Notes: generated by a model not told the origin, from the letters alone. Shown: positions 29,248 to 38,414, counted from the stretch's first letter. The stretch is DNA of 64,000 nt from an uncultured SAR86 cluster bacterium (GCA_902628925.1 CACOPA010000004.1:1-64000), one strand, 5' to 3'. Translations and numbers: made by a program.

Positions 29248-29279
29248 CATCATCAATAAGCGTTAGAATAAACGTTGAT

Positions 29280-30017
29280 ATGCATTCCTATTTAAATAAT
29301 CCTGCATGTTCGATTTTTGCGCATCGAGGCGGATCAATAGAATCTTATGAAAATACCATAGAAAGTTTTAATTATGCAGTTGATTTGGGTTGTGAATATA
29401 TTGAAACAGATGTTCAACTTAGTTCAGATGGAATTCCATATATATTTCATGATGATGATTTGCATAGATTTATTGGGAAGAAATTAAGATTTAATGATTT
29501 GAACTCAAATGAATTAAATAAGATTAAATTATTTGATCGATTTTCAATACCTACGCTGAAAGAATGCATGGAAGCTTTCCCAAGTACAAAATTTAATATC
29601 GATCTAAAAACAAATGAGGTAATGGAGCCTGCAATGAAATATTTACACTCAATCAATGCACATTCTAGGGTATGTATTGCTAGCTTCTCTGATCAAAGGC
29701 TTGATTTTGTTAAAAAGAATTACCCTAAATTTTGTAGATCCATGGGTCCAAGTGAAATTCTATCTTTGAAATTGCATTCTTTAGGATTAAAGAAATTCTT
29801 ACCTGAAGCAGACTGCGTTCAGATTCCAATATATAAATACGGTATTAAGCTTGCTACAAAAAAACTTATTCAGACTGCGCACAAACTAAATTTAAAGGTT
29901 CATGTCTGGACAATTAATGATGCTGCAACAATGGATGGGCTTATTGATTTGGGGGTCGATGGCATCATTACAGATAAACCCAATCTACTTAGAGAAAGAA
30001 TAGCCGCTAAGAAATAA
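29280..30017 (+). CDS. ugpQ: Glycerophosphodiester phosphodiesterase
   Basis: A 245-residue TIM-barrel enzyme that splits glycerophosphodiesters into glycerol-3-phosphate and an alcohol. It starts with FAHRGGSIESYENTIESF, giving the catalytic His15-Arg16 and Glu, followed by YIETDVQ and FHDDDLHR, which carry the metal ligands and second His; VHVWTINDAATM is the C-terminal signature. No signal peptide, so it is cytosolic like UgpQ. It lies divergent from the oad operon and its end overlaps a small membrane ORF by 11 bp. Confidence 0.93.
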   Translation: MHSYLNNPACSIFAHRGGSIESYENTIESFNYAVDLGCEYIETDVQLSSDGIPYIFHDDDLHRFIGKKLRFNDLNSNELNKIKLFDRFSIPTLKECMEAFPSTKFNIDLKTNEVMEPAMKYLHSINAHSRVCIASFSDQRLDFVKKNYPKFCRSMGPSEILSLKLHSLGLKKFLPEADCVQIPIYKYGIKLATKKLIQTAHKLNLKVHVWTINDAATMDGLIDLGVDGIITDKPNLLRERIAAKK

Positions 30018-30192
30018 ACTTCAGAAGGATTTTTCTGCAGACAATATACATTGGAATTATGATGGCTGATGTAATAATAATCTCGACTAAAAGAGAATAG
30101 TCTAAAAGTTCTCTTATGCCACGAGCTATAAATAAACTAAATATTCCTAAAATGCTGTAAAAAATAATTGAGGATTTTGATAGTAACTTCAT
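30007..30192 (-). CDS. Small two-helix membrane protein (61 aa)
   Basis: A 61-residue protein made of two hydrophobic helices (about residues 8-24 and 34-52) with basic ends. It overlaps the end of the MFS transporter by 4 bp, the usual spacing for coupled genes here, which supports it as real. The 3' end overlaps the oppositely oriented ugpQ by 11 bp. No family recognised; it may be an accessory subunit of the transporter. Confidence 0.5.
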   Translation of the reverse strand: MKLLSKSSIIFYSILGIFSLFIARGIRELLDYSLLVEIIITSAIIIPMYIVCRKILLKFIS

Positions 30193-31424
30193 GTTTTAAC
30201 CTTAATTAGTAAAAGACCACCCAAAATAAATAAGACTGCGATTGGAATTAATCCATGAGAAGCACTGTCGAAAGTTGATACAAAAATTGCAACTAGTAAT
30301 GGACCAAGAAATGCTCCTGCTCTTCCAAACATATTATAAAAACCAAAAAATTCACCTGCTGATTTTATAGGAATAATTTTTGCAAATAGGCTTCTTGACA
30401 CAGCTTGAATGCTTCCCTGTATTGAGCCGACCATGCATGCCATTACATAAAATTCTGTAGCATTAGAAAGAGATACTGAATAACTAACCAAGGCAAGATA
30501 TCCAAGAATATTCACATATAACACATTCTTTTCTCCCTTTTTATCTGCAATATATGACCATGCAATAGTTGATGGGAAGGCAACAAACTGAACCAAGATA
30601 AGTCCTATGATTATTGATGAGCTCTCTAGATTAAGGTTTAGAGCAAAATCTGAAGCCATAGCCATGACAGTATGAACACCGTCAATATATAAGAAGAATG
30701 CTATTAAAAAAATAAAGACGTTTTTCTCAGTCCTAATTTTACACAAGGTAGTTATATTTTTTTTAATTGATTTAAGTAAAACATTGCTTTGCGGTTCTAT
30801 AACTGGAACTGACACATTTTTAATAATTGGTATTAAAAAAAGTGCCCACCAAACTCCTACAGATATAAATGACCATTTTACTGCCTCGGTAGAATCAGCT
30901 AGACCAAAAATTTCTGGTTGAAGGGTCATGATTGCGTTAATTAGGAAAAGAAAGCCTCCACCCAAATAACCTATTGCATAACCATATCCCGAGACTCTAC
31001 CAATATCAGCTGGGTCAGCTACCAGCAATAACAACTTATCGTAAATTACGTTCCCAGCAGCAAAACAATAGTTTGCGAGACCAAAAAATATTAATGGATA
31101 CAACCAATCGCCCGCCTCAAATGTATAGAGCAATAAAACGCTAACAATTCCAAGAATTGTTAAAGTAATAAAAAATGTTTTGGTGGCATTCGAGAAATCA
31201 GTTATTGCTCCGATTATGGGAGCAGTAAAAAGTAAAATAAGATTCGAAATTGTAAGGCCATAACCTAAGTATGCTGTAGCTGTTAAGTTATCAATTCCTT
31301 GCGTCCAATATTCTTTAAAGAAAATTGGGAAAAAGGCAGCAAGAACAGTTGTAGCAAATGCAGAATTTCCAGCATCATATGCAATCCATGACTTTGCTGG
31401 AATTGAAAGCTTAGACCCTTTCAT
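30189..31424 (-). CDS. MFS transporter, UMF1 (Atg22-like) family
   Basis: A transporter of 411 residues with about 12 membrane segments. The start of the mature frame, SIPAKSWIAYDAGNSAFATTVLAAFFPIFF, is the UMF1 family signature. Members are thought to export amino acids or other small solutes. An ATG 48 nt further upstream also exists, but the ATG at 31424 has GAAGGGA before it at good spacing and gives the family N-terminus; I chose it. It overlaps the metallo-hydrolase gene by 14 bp, suggesting coupled expression. Confidence 0.85.
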   Translation of the reverse strand: MKGSKLSIPAKSWIAYDAGNSAFATTVLAAFFPIFFKEYWTQGIDNLTATAYLGYGLTISNLILLFTAPIIGAITDFSNATKTFFITLTILGIVSVLLLYTFEAGDWLYPLIFFGLANYCFAAGNVIYDKLLLLVADPADIGRVSGYGYAIGYLGGGFLFLINAIMTLQPEIFGLADSTEAVKWSFISVGVWWALFLIPIIKNVSVPVIEPQSNVLLKSIKKNITTLCKIRTEKNVFIFLIAFFLYIDGVHTVMAMASDFALNLNLESSSIIIGLILVQFVAFPSTIAWSYIADKKGEKNVLYVNILGYLALVSYSVSLSNATEFYVMACMVGSIQGSIQAVSRSLFAKIIPIKSAGEFFGFYNMFGRAGAFLGPLLVAIFVSTFDSASHGLIPIAVLFILGGLLLIKVKT

Positions 31425-32436
31425 AAAACGCAATCCCTTCACTGATATTTCTTGAAACCAAACCTCTTTCAATTAAACAATTAAGATGAGCTATTGATTC
31501 ACCAGTGGCCATCAGGAAGTTACCATCATCAATTTCTCGTTTAAATAAAACAGGAAACACATCAACAGAACGTTTTGGAGTGGTAAGAAATTCTTCAAGT
31601 TTATTCAAAGACTCTTCGTGATGATTAATGATGGTCTTTAATCTTTTATGAGCTCCAAGAAAAGGTCTGCCGTGTGCAGGAAGCACTAAGGCATCTTCAG
31701 GCACTAAATCAATCAATCTTTTACAAGACTCCAACCAGTCATCTAATGGATTGGCGTTAGGTTCAGTAGGAAAGACGCCCACATGAGAAGTAATTTTTGG
31801 CAATAACTGATCGCCAGATATAAGTAGATTTTTAGCTTTAGAGAACAGACAAATATGCTCCATTGTATGACCTCTTCCCTCAATACATTCCCATTCATCT
31901 CCAGCAATAGAAATCACATCACCATGTTTTATACGATTATAAGCATCGGGGAGTTTATGGATAATGGAGCCAAAAAAGCCAAACCTCTCAATATAATTTT
32001 TTATTTGTTTTTTAGATAGCCCAGCTTGTGTATAAAAATCAATTGCTTCATGTGGCACATTTTCACCGGTATCTGCAGCAAGAAGTCTACACTGTAAATA
32101 ATCGGTTCTACTCATACACAAGGGTACATTAAATTTTTTAACAAACCATCCTGCAAGACCAATATGATCAGGATGCATATGCGTCACGATAAGTTTTTTT
32201 ATATCTATTTTTTCTTTGCTTATTAAATCCGTCCAAGCAGTCTTTACGTCATCTAAAAACATTCCAGTATCCACAAGCGTTGCCTGATCCTTTGAACCTA
32301 TTAACCATAGATTGATATGATTAAGTGACATCGGAAGAGGCATTCTTACCCAATGAAGGTCATCATTAATTGAATACATAGTTCCATTCTTTGGAACGGT
32401 ATCAATAGGGAACTCTAATCTTGTATCTGGATTCAT
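31411..32436 (-). CDS. Metallo-beta-lactamase-fold hydrolase
   Basis: A 341-residue hydrolase. The metal-binding HxHxDH motif is His86, His88, Asp90, His91 (THMHPDHIGLAG), followed by a GRGHTMEHICL histidine and a C-terminal PAHGRP. Residues 245-330 form a helical extension seen in the LACTB2/glyoxalase II-like group. It probably hydrolyses a thioester or ester. Downstream transporter and small membrane gene overlap it. Its substrate is unknown. No Shine-Dalgarno near the ATG. Confidence 0.82.
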   Translation of the reverse strand: MNPDTRLEFPIDTVPKNGTMYSINDDLHWVRMPLPMSLNHINLWLIGSKDQATLVDTGMFLDDVKTAWTDLISKEKIDIKKLIVTHMHPDHIGLAGWFVKKFNVPLCMSRTDYLQCRLLAADTGENVPHEAIDFYTQAGLSKKQIKNYIERFGFFGSIIHKLPDAYNRIKHGDVISIAGDEWECIEGRGHTMEHICLFSKAKNLLISGDQLLPKITSHVGVFPTEPNANPLDDWLESCKRLIDLVPEDALVLPAHGRPFLGAHKRLKTIINHHEESLNKLEEFLTTPKRSVDVFPVLFKREIDDGNFLMATGESIAHLNCLIERGLVSRNISEGIAFYERV

Positions 32437-32449
32437 TGTTTTCTATGAT
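32421..32449 (+). promoter_or_regulatory. Candidate leaderless promoter of 33-aa ORF
   Basis: TTGTAT (32421-32426), a 17-bp spacer and TATGAT (32444-32449, five of six) are followed after exactly 6 nt by an ATG at 32456. The -35 matches only in its first three bases. Confidence 0.4.
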
Positions 32450-32455
32450 TAACTT

Positions 32456-32557
32456 ATGGGAGAGGATAGAAAAACAATTATTAATCTTAGTGGGTTCATG
32501 ATTGGTATTGGTGCTTTAGTGTTACTGCTGGGTATTTTAGCAGGTTTAATTACCTAA
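32456..32557 (+). CDS. Possible 33-aa membrane microprotein
   Basis: A 33-codon frame: charged start MGEDRK, then one hydrophobic helix (residues 13-32, FMIGIGALVLLLGILAGLI). Support comes from the leaderless-type promoter 6 nt before the ATG and from its filling the gap between two divergent operons. Its stop overlaps the end of the SnoaL-like gene by 8 bp. It is too short to be sure. No homologue recognised. Confidence 0.35.
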   Translation: MGEDRKTIINLSGFMIGIGALVLLLGILAGLIT

Positions 32558-33167
32558 CTTTAATATTTGGTGCTTTTGCATCACCCCTTAAAGATTTTAA
32601 AAATTTGTTAGCCTTAACGGGCGCTTGCACATCACTGTATCGATTATAATTTTCTTCCCAAAATTCTTTCCATGTTGGAAATAGATCATGAAAATAACCC
32701 TCATAAGGCTCCTGATTAGGCCATCGCATTTTGTTCTTTCCAAGTGGAGGTTTATTTAAATCTGTTGCATACCAGTACATTGGCAATCGTTTTTTAAATA
32801 GCCATTCACCGTCGACTCTTGCATACACATCCCAGTAAAGCATTTGCATGATCACCCATTCATCATTGGTTTCGTGCTCATTTTTTGAATAGACCAATCC
32901 AATTGCATTATCAGAATCTAAAAACTCAATAATATGATTACCTATATGATGAGATGTACCTTTAAATTGATCTCTAAAGGTTTTATCAGCCCAAGCTTTT
33001 AATGCTTGCCTTCCTTGATCAGATTTGCCCACCTTTACGTCGGGAACAAAGAGATTTACATGCATATCCAGTGCACGCATATCTAAAGAGACCGCATATT
33101 TTGAGGCTAGTTGTCTAATCTGGTCCAACGACTCCAATCGATCAATTCTTTCTTCTAGATTACTCAT
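32550..33167 (-). CDS. SnoaL-like/NTF2-fold protein
   Basis: A 205-residue protein beginning with a helix LEERIDRLESLDQIRQLASKYA and continuing as an alpha+beta cone of the NTF2/SnoaL_4 type (MHVNLFVPDVKVG, GTSHHIGNHIIEF, WDVYARVDGEWLFKKR). Such proteins are isomerases, dehydratases or binding proteins for hydrophobic ligands, including steroids. Catalytic residues cannot be assigned. It is the last gene of the long acyl-CoA operon and overlaps the HIT gene by 4 bp, which suggests a role in that pathway. Confidence 0.7.
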   Translation of the reverse strand: MSNLEERIDRLESLDQIRQLASKYAVSLDMRALDMHVNLFVPDVKVGKSDQGRQALKAWADKTFRDQFKGTSHHIGNHIIEFLDSDNAIGLVYSKNEHETNDEWVIMQMLYWDVYARVDGEWLFKKRLPMYWYATDLNKPPLGKNKMRWPNQEPYEGYFHDLFPTWKEFWEENYNRYSDVQAPVKANKFLKSLRGDAKAPNIKVR

Positions 33168-33502
33168 CCTGGAGGCCAGCTAAAAACTCTTCCGCTCAAG
33201 ATATGTAAGTGGAGATGAAATACACTTTGACCTGCTTTGGCACCATTATTAACCACTACGCGATATGCATCCTCAATATCTAATTGACGTGCAATTTCGC
33301 CTGTGGCCCACATTAAATGCCCCAAAATATCTTTCTGAGAAGAATCTGCATCAGAAAGCTTGGGAATATGAGTTTTTGGAATTACCAAAATATGGGTGGG
33401 AGCTTGCGGGTTAATATCTTCAAAAGCCAATGCAATCTCATCCTCATAGATAATGTTTGCAGGGACCTCTCTATCAATTATTTTTAGAAAAAGATCATCC
33501 AT
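33164..33502 (-). CDS. HIT-family nucleotide hydrolase (HinT-like)
   Basis: A 112-residue histidine-triad protein. The triad HLHLH is at His96, His98 and His100, followed by ILSGRVFSWPPG, the usual end of bacterial HinT. These enzymes hydrolyse AMP-lysine or other phosphoramidates and aminoacyl-adenylates. Length is normal. Its place within an acyl-CoA/lipid operon (2-bp gap to the 62-aa membrane protein) is probably accidental packing, though HinT could scavenge adenylates escaping the AMP-forming ligase. Confidence 0.9.
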   Translation of the reverse strand: MDDLFLKIIDREVPANIIYEDEIALAFEDINPQAPTHILVIPKTHIPKLSDADSSQKDILGHLMWATGEIARQLDIEDAYRVVVNNGAKAGQSVFHLHLHILSGRVFSWPPG

Positions 33503-33504
33503 TA

Positions 33505-33693
33505 CTAAAAGAGAATTCTAAAAAGACGCCAAGCAACGAAAATAACCAAGACGGTCAAACCAAGAGAAAGAGTCACCACAAGAAAATCTTTAATAAGATT
33601 TAAAAAAGTATTATTTTTGTTTGCCTTAAGTAGCTGAGTTACTAGAAATAAAATAGCTACCAAAGTAAGTGTTGCAATAATTAATGTGATCAT
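33505..33693 (-). CDS. Small two-helix membrane protein (62 aa)
   Basis: A 62-residue protein with helices at residues 2-20 and 35-58 and a polar connection (LKANKNNTFLNLIKD). It overlaps the dedA stop by 4 bp and is followed by the HIT gene after 2 bp, so it is translated as part of the operon. I do not recognise a family. Confidence 0.55.
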   Translation of the reverse strand: MITLIIATLTLVAILFLVTQLLKANKNNTFLNLIKDFLVVTLSLGLTVLVIFVAWRLFRILF

Positions 33694-34196
33694 TCAAATA
33701 TACTTCCCACTGATATTACCAATAATATTAGAGCGATACCCCATGCTAAGCAAGCTACTACATCAGCTCTATAAAATTTAATTGAATTAAGATCTGTGAT
33801 GCCCAACAAAAAAGGTGTTAAAGGTCTAATTGCTGGGATAAATCTTCCTAAGATAACCGTATATGGACCAAATCTATCCAAAAACTTTTCCACTCTGTTA
33901 ATGGCTTTTTGTCGTTTCTGAAAAAAATTCAGGTTAATTATATTAGGACCGATAGTTTTACCAAGAAAAAATCCAGCTAGGTCACCTAGGTGGGCTCCGA
34001 TTACTGCAACTGAGGCAATAATATAAATAGACAAAATATCTGTGTTGTACAAGTAAATACATATAGAAAACAAGATGGCACTGGGTAAAAAAGCCCCAGT
34101 AATAATCATTGATTCACCAAATGCAAATGCAAAAACCAAAAGCCATGCATATTCAGGATTTAAGCTCAGGTATTCCTGAATTTTTTCAAGTGACAT
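33690..34196 (-). CDS. DedA-family membrane protein
   Basis: A 168-residue membrane protein with the DedA/SNARE-associated signature: GAFLPSAILF, AHLGDLAGFFLGKTIG and VILGRFIPAIRPLTPFLLGI, whose Arg and Pro residues are essential in E. coli homologues. DedA proteins recycle lipid carriers such as undecaprenyl phosphate or flip phospholipids. It is a little shorter than YqjA (220). It lies 2 bp after the second crotonase. Confidence 0.85.
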   Translation of the reverse strand: MSLEKIQEYLSLNPEYAWLLVFAFAFGESMIITGAFLPSAILFSICIYLYNTDILSIYIIASVAVIGAHLGDLAGFFLGKTIGPNIINLNFFQKRQKAINRVEKFLDRFGPYTVILGRFIPAIRPLTPFLLGITDLNSIKFYRADVVACLAWGIALILLVISVGSIFE

Positions 34197-34198
34197 TA

Positions 34199-34933
34199 TT
34201 ATTTACTAAAAAAGGCTTGAACAGCTTTTAAGTTTTCATCGGATCCATAGAGTTTTTTCATGGCTGCGTCTTCAAGATCTCTACTTAATTGAATTGAAGG
34301 TTGCATAAACTTTTTCAGAATTTTCTTTGTTTCTATCAAGGATGATGTTGGTTTCATTGATAGCTCATTTGCTTTTTTTATGGCCTTATTTAGAGGATCG
34401 TTGCAGATATCGGTTACTAGACCAAGGTCACTGTATTGTTTTGCATTTATCCATGATGAAGTAGTTAGCACATCAAAGCTCTTCTGATAGCCCAGTTGGT
34501 CAAACAACAAGTAAGAGCTTCCAAGTTCAGGTACTAATCCTAATTCAGTAAATGGATACTTCAATTTAAAATCTACATCGATAAAAACATAATCAAAATG
34601 AAGCAATATTGTTGCTCCTCCACCGACTGCCCTGCCTGATGCAGCAGCAATAAGTGGCTTTGAAAAATTTATTAAAGCATCGATGCAATTATTGAATGGG
34701 CGCTCATAGTCAGAACCCCCCTCTCCAACCATGCTCTCAAGATCTACTCCAGATGAAAAGTTCCCACCTTCACCTGTAACTATTACAGATTTAATTGATG
34801 CATCTTGATCAGCATCATTTAAGCCATCAGCAAAAAGTTGCCATAACTCTGCATCAAAAGCATTAATTTTTTCCGGACGATTAAACTTGAGAATACGAAC
34901 TCCATTTGCAGACTCTATTAGTAATTTACTCAT
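34199..34933 (-). CDS. Enoyl-CoA hydratase/isomerase (crotonase) family protein
   Basis: A 244-residue crotonase-fold enzyme. The oxyanion-hole segments GEGGNFSSGVDLESM and AASGRAVGGGATILLHFDYVF are present, and the ELGLVPELGSS block gives the second-acid position. It may hydrate or isomerise an enoyl-CoA, or split a ring as some members do. Second of two adjacent crotonases (overlap 4 bp). The two differ enough (FSSG against FCSG, different C-termini) to suggest separate steps rather than duplication. Confidence 0.85.
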   Translation of the reverse strand: MSKLLIESANGVRILKFNRPEKINAFDAELWQLFADGLNDADQDASIKSVIVTGEGGNFSSGVDLESMVGEGGSDYERPFNNCIDALINFSKPLIAAASGRAVGGGATILLHFDYVFIDVDFKLKYPFTELGLVPELGSSYLLFDQLGYQKSFDVLTTSSWINAKQYSDLGLVTDICNDPLNKAIKKANELSMKPTSSLIETKKILKKFMQPSIQLSRDLEDAAMKKLYGSDENLKAVQAFFSK

Positions 34934-35727
34934 TTGCCTTTAAATTTAGGCTTTCTTTTTTCTGCGAATGCAGTCAATCCTTCAACTGTATCTTCACTCA
35001 TAAATACAGGTTCACCAATTTCAAGCTCCTTTGCTAAAGCTTCAGATTCATGCAGACTTCCATCGAACTCCCTGAGGGATTGGGTGATGGCTTTTATGGA
35101 TAAAGGTGCATTTTCTGAAACTGTTATAGCAATTTCTTTTGCTTTATCTAATGCTTTGCCATCCTCAACTATGTGACCAATCAAACCAAATCTGAGTGCT
35201 TCATCAGCACTAACCCTTCTTCCTGTTAAAAGCATTTCAGCAGCAAGAGTATAGGGGATTTGTCTTCTCAGCCTAATTGTTGATCCACCCAATGGAAAAA
35301 GCCCTCTGAGTGGCTCAGTTAAACCAAAAGTAGATGACTGTCCAGCTACTCTGATATCTGTTCCTTGAAGAATTTCGGTGCCACCTGCAAGAGCAAAACC
35401 TTCAACTGCAGCGATGATAGGTTTGTTGGGACGATTATGTCTCAGCAGAGCTTGCCAATGCAGGTCTGGAATCTCCTTTAGTTTTTCCATCATTGCAGAA
35501 TCTTCATTTCCATCTTTCATTGCTGACAAGTCAGCTCCAGAACAAAAAGTACCCCCGGCACCTGTAAGGATTGCACATCGCAAATTATCATCTTCATCAA
35601 GCTGTCTCCAAGCTTCATAAACCGTTACTAACATACCAGGACTTAGGGCATTTCTTTTTTCAGGACGATTTAGGGTAATGATTAGAACATGCCCATCCTG
35701 TTCAACTATTGCATGATTTTTATCCAT
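34930..35727 (-). CDS. Enoyl-CoA hydratase (crotonase)
   Basis: A 265-residue crotonase. Visible are NRPEKRNALSPGML, the oxyanion-hole GAGGTFCSGADLSAM, AAVEGFALAGGTEILQGTDIRVA and FGLTEPLRGLFPLGGST, where the Glu of the TEPLRG segment sits at the catalytic position. The C-terminus AFAEKRKPKFKGK is the usual ending of EchA-type proteins. It acts on a CoA thioester made by the ligase gene of the same operon. 2-bp gap after the thiolase-like gene. Confidence 0.9.
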   Translation of the reverse strand: MDKNHAIVEQDGHVLIITLNRPEKRNALSPGMLVTVYEAWRQLDEDDNLRCAILTGAGGTFCSGADLSAMKDGNEDSAMMEKLKEIPDLHWQALLRHNRPNKPIIAAVEGFALAGGTEILQGTDIRVAGQSSTFGLTEPLRGLFPLGGSTIRLRRQIPYTLAAEMLLTGRRVSADEALRFGLIGHIVEDGKALDKAKEIAITVSENAPLSIKAITQSLREFDGSLHESEALAKELEIGEPVFMSEDTVEGLTAFAEKRKPKFKGK

Positions 35728-35729
35728 AT

Positions 35730-36875
35730 TTATTTCTTATTACTTACTATCCACATTGCAAAAAATTGAGCGGCTCCTCCATAAGCATGACCCATCGCAA
35801 CATTAGCACCATCCACTTGATGATCACCGGCTTGATGTGTGACCTGAAGACAAGCTTCACCAAATCGAATCATACCAGAAGCCCCAATCGGATTAGATGA
35901 AAGAACTCCTCCGGACATATTAAATGGGATGTCTCCCTCAATTTCAGTAGCGCCTTTTTCAGTTAATTTCCAGCCCTCACCTAAGTCGCAAAAGTGTAAA
36001 TTTTCAAGCCACATAGGCTCATACCATGAGAATGGCACATATATTTCAGCACAATCTATTTCCTTAAATGGGTTAGTAATCCCAGCTTGATCATATATAT
36101 CTTTTGCACAATCTTGACCACCCTGAGGATTAACCTCATCTCTTCCAGCTGATAAAGTTCCCTCTGAACGCACAGCCATGCCTTTTATCCAAGCAGCATT
36201 CCTGCTTTCAGCCAATTTTTTATTTGAGATTACCATCGCACATGCACCGTCTGACGATGGACAACTCTCCAGATATCTAAGGGGTTCCCAAAGCATAGGA
36301 GTTTCTGCAACCATGTTTTCGTCTATACCAGGAATTTGTAAATGAGCTAAAGGATTTTTTAAAGCATTTAATCGATCCTTAACAGCAACTTTCCAGCCAA
36401 TATTTTCAGGAGCATCATATCTTCTAATGTACTCTCTCATATACGGAGCGAAATATCCCCCTGCTCCGGCATTTATATGCGGTGAATATGGATACTTTGG
36501 TGATAAAGCCCATGTAGCATTTGATTCAGACTGTTTTTCATAAGTTACTGTTAGCACTGTATCGAAGTTGCCTGAACAAACGTGAGAAGCAGCAATAACC
36601 GCTGTGCTTCCTCCAACACTCCCTGCTGTATGAACTCTTAGCAAGGGCTTTCCGTTTGCTCCAATTGCGTCAACAAGTGAAAGCTCCGGCATCATCACGC
36701 CTTCAAACATATCAGGTGCTTTCCCTAAAATAACTGCATCAATTGCATCCCAATCCACTTCAGCAGCAAGCATGGCTTTATCTATTGCTTTTCTTAAAAG
36801 ACCACCCATAGAAACATCGCGCCTTTTTGCTTCATACTTTGTTTGACCAACTCCTATTACTGCAGCTTCAATCAT
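35730..36875 (-). CDS. Thiolase-like lipid-transfer protein (Ltp type, no active-site Cys)
   Basis: A 381-residue thiolase-fold protein. Where thiolases carry the nucleophilic Cys, this one reads HTAGSVGGSTA (residues 82-92) with no cysteine, and EKQSESNATWALS follows. The C-terminal part keeps GGVLSSNPIGASG and MGHAYGGAAQF. This pattern is that of SCP2-thiolase-like proteins (Ltp), some of which act with a DUF35 partner as retro-aldolases in steroid side-chain loss. A classical thiolytic step is therefore unlikely. It overlaps the next thiolase-like gene by 8 bp. Confidence 0.8.
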   Translation of the reverse strand: MIEAAVIGVGQTKYEAKRRDVSMGGLLRKAIDKAMLAAEVDWDAIDAVILGKAPDMFEGVMMPELSLVDAIGANGKPLLRVHTAGSVGGSTAVIAASHVCSGNFDTVLTVTYEKQSESNATWALSPKYPYSPHINAGAGGYFAPYMREYIRRYDAPENIGWKVAVKDRLNALKNPLAHLQIPGIDENMVAETPMLWEPLRYLESCPSSDGACAMVISNKKLAESRNAAWIKGMAVRSEGTLSAGRDEVNPQGGQDCAKDIYDQAGITNPFKEIDCAEIYVPFSWYEPMWLENLHFCDLGEGWKLTEKGATEIEGDIPFNMSGGVLSSNPIGASGMIRFGEACLQVTHQAGDHQVDGANVAMGHAYGGAAQFFAMWIVSNKK

Positions 36876-37926
36876 TAATTTTCTCTAAATGAACTAACAT
36901 GTTTTGTTGAAGACATGGACCGGATGATGCATGAGCAAGACCATTGTGAAAATCGCTGTTTTTTAACAATTCATATGATTTACCAATGGAGTCTAATCCA
37001 GCGGCCATCATGACATTGCCAGCCAGTGGGCCACCTGAAAGGTTGATATCTAAATTACCAAGATCAAGTAGACCTCTTATAAAAGGAATTTCATAGGTAA
37101 ATTGAGTATGCAATTCAGCGAAGTCAAGCTTTACGCTTTTGAGGTTTATTTTTTTTCCAAGCCCAATGATACTTTCTGATGTAGAGAGGTCTCTAGCTCC
37201 AAAATTCGATGATTCAATAGAATGATGAACACCAGATATCTTTATTTTAGGTTGTCCAAGTTTTGCAACTGCTTCCTCGGTGCCAATAATCATCGCAGAT
37301 GCTCCATCAGAAATTGGAGCACAATCAAAAGCTGATAAGGGAGAAGAAAGATAATCAGCTGAGAGGTAATCATCTTCACTAGGAACGGCTGTAACTAATG
37401 CGTTAGGATTATTTTTTGCATTTGAAATAGATTGAGTTAATGCCTTAAACATATCTTTCTTTGTAAGCACTCCTTTATTCATAAGTAATTGTGCTTGCAG
37501 TGCTGCCAATGAGATTTTGTCAGGCCACAAAGGAGACATGTAATATGGATCGGTTTGAAGAGTACTTACAAAAGGAAGATCACCGGGTGATGATTTTCCG
37601 AAACCATAAATTAATGCTGTTTCGGCATCTCCCATTCGAATTTTTAAAATGGATTCATATAAAGCCCATGCTGCATCCATTTCAACATGTGATTCTTTTA
37701 TCGGTGGATTAGTTTGAATGGCAGACAAACCCTCAACAAATGCAAAGGCAGCTCCTTGTAAATAATCGCAACTTCCAGAACAAGTAAAACCTATATCATT
37801 TTGCGTAAATCCTGTTTGCTCAAAAACCTGATGAACCACAGGCATAATGAGCTCAACTTCATTGGCAGCTTTTGCATCAGCAACAATAGGATTTTGAGCA
37901 TAAGCTAGTATGTATATATCTTTCAT
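36868..37926 (-). CDS. Second thiolase-like (Ltp-type) subunit
   Basis: A 352-residue thiolase-fold protein, shorter than its neighbour. The nucleophile region is ESHVEMDAAWALYES, again without the cysteine, while SGGPLAGNVMMAAG and a late Cys (SGPCLQQNM) remain. Marks such as SGSCDYLQGAAFAFVEGL and DPYYMSPLWPD recall actinobacterial Ltp4-type proteins. It probably forms a heteromer with the preceding thiolase-like subunit and with the DUF35 protein, whose stop it overlaps by 4 bp. Confidence 0.75.
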   Translation of the reverse strand: MKDIYILAYAQNPIVADAKAANEVELIMPVVHQVFEQTGFTQNDIGFTCSGSCDYLQGAAFAFVEGLSAIQTNPPIKESHVEMDAAWALYESILKIRMGDAETALIYGFGKSSPGDLPFVSTLQTDPYYMSPLWPDKISLAALQAQLLMNKGVLTKKDMFKALTQSISNAKNNPNALVTAVPSEDDYLSADYLSSPLSAFDCAPISDGASAMIIGTEEAVAKLGQPKIKISGVHHSIESSNFGARDLSTSESIIGLGKKINLKSVKLDFAELHTQFTYEIPFIRGLLDLGNLDINLSGGPLAGNVMMAAGLDSIGKSYELLKNSDFHNGLAHASSGPCLQQNMLVHLEKIND

Positions 37927-38414
37927 TCTTTAAACTTAAACACTAATGGATCAACATCATCTTCACCGGTTGGCTTAAACCATTTGATATTTTCTAAAGT
38001 AGTGCCCCACTCAGATTTATCTTTCCAGACAGCTTGTACTCGCATCCCAATCCTAATTTCAGCTAAATCAATTTCTTGGATTAAATGTAAAAAAGAAATA
38101 TCAGCACCATCCAAACGAATCATTGCAGAAACATAAGGCGGAACTATTGGATTGCCAGGAATAGGAATATGAACAATGGTAAAAGATTCTACTGCTCCAG
38201 TATCTGGTAATTCCAGTTCCTCTTCCGTAGCTATACCACATCTTGGACAGCTTCCTCGAGGCGGAACGTATACAGCACTACATTTTGGACATTTTTGAGC
38301 AACCAGTTTCCCTTCAGCAACTTTATTTAAAAATCTAGTTGTGGCGTTGCCAGCCGTATATTGATAACTAAGTGATATATCAGATACAAAAAAATCTTTT
38401 TTTTCTTCAGTCAT
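37923..38414 (-). CDS. DUF35 OB-fold protein with zinc ribbon
   Basis: A 163-residue protein of the ChsH2/DUF35 group. An N-terminal zinc ribbon is formed by Cys42, Cys45, Cys56 and Cys59 (CPKC...CPRC), followed by an OB-fold (VESFTIVHIPIPGNP, VSAMIRLDGADISFLHLI, GMRVQAVWKD). DUF35 proteins bind acyl-CoA and partner with thiolase-fold enzymes. Its stop overlaps the start of the second thiolase-like gene by 4 bp, the partner arrangement expected for a complex. Confidence 0.85.
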   Translation of the reverse strand: MTEEKKDFFVSDISLSYQYTAGNATTRFLNKVAEGKLVAQKCPKCSAVYVPPRGSCPRCGIATEEELELPDTGAVESFTIVHIPIPGNPIVPPYVSAMIRLDGADISFLHLIQEIDLAEIRIGMRVQAVWKDKSEWGTTLENIKWFKPTGEDDVDPLVFKFKE

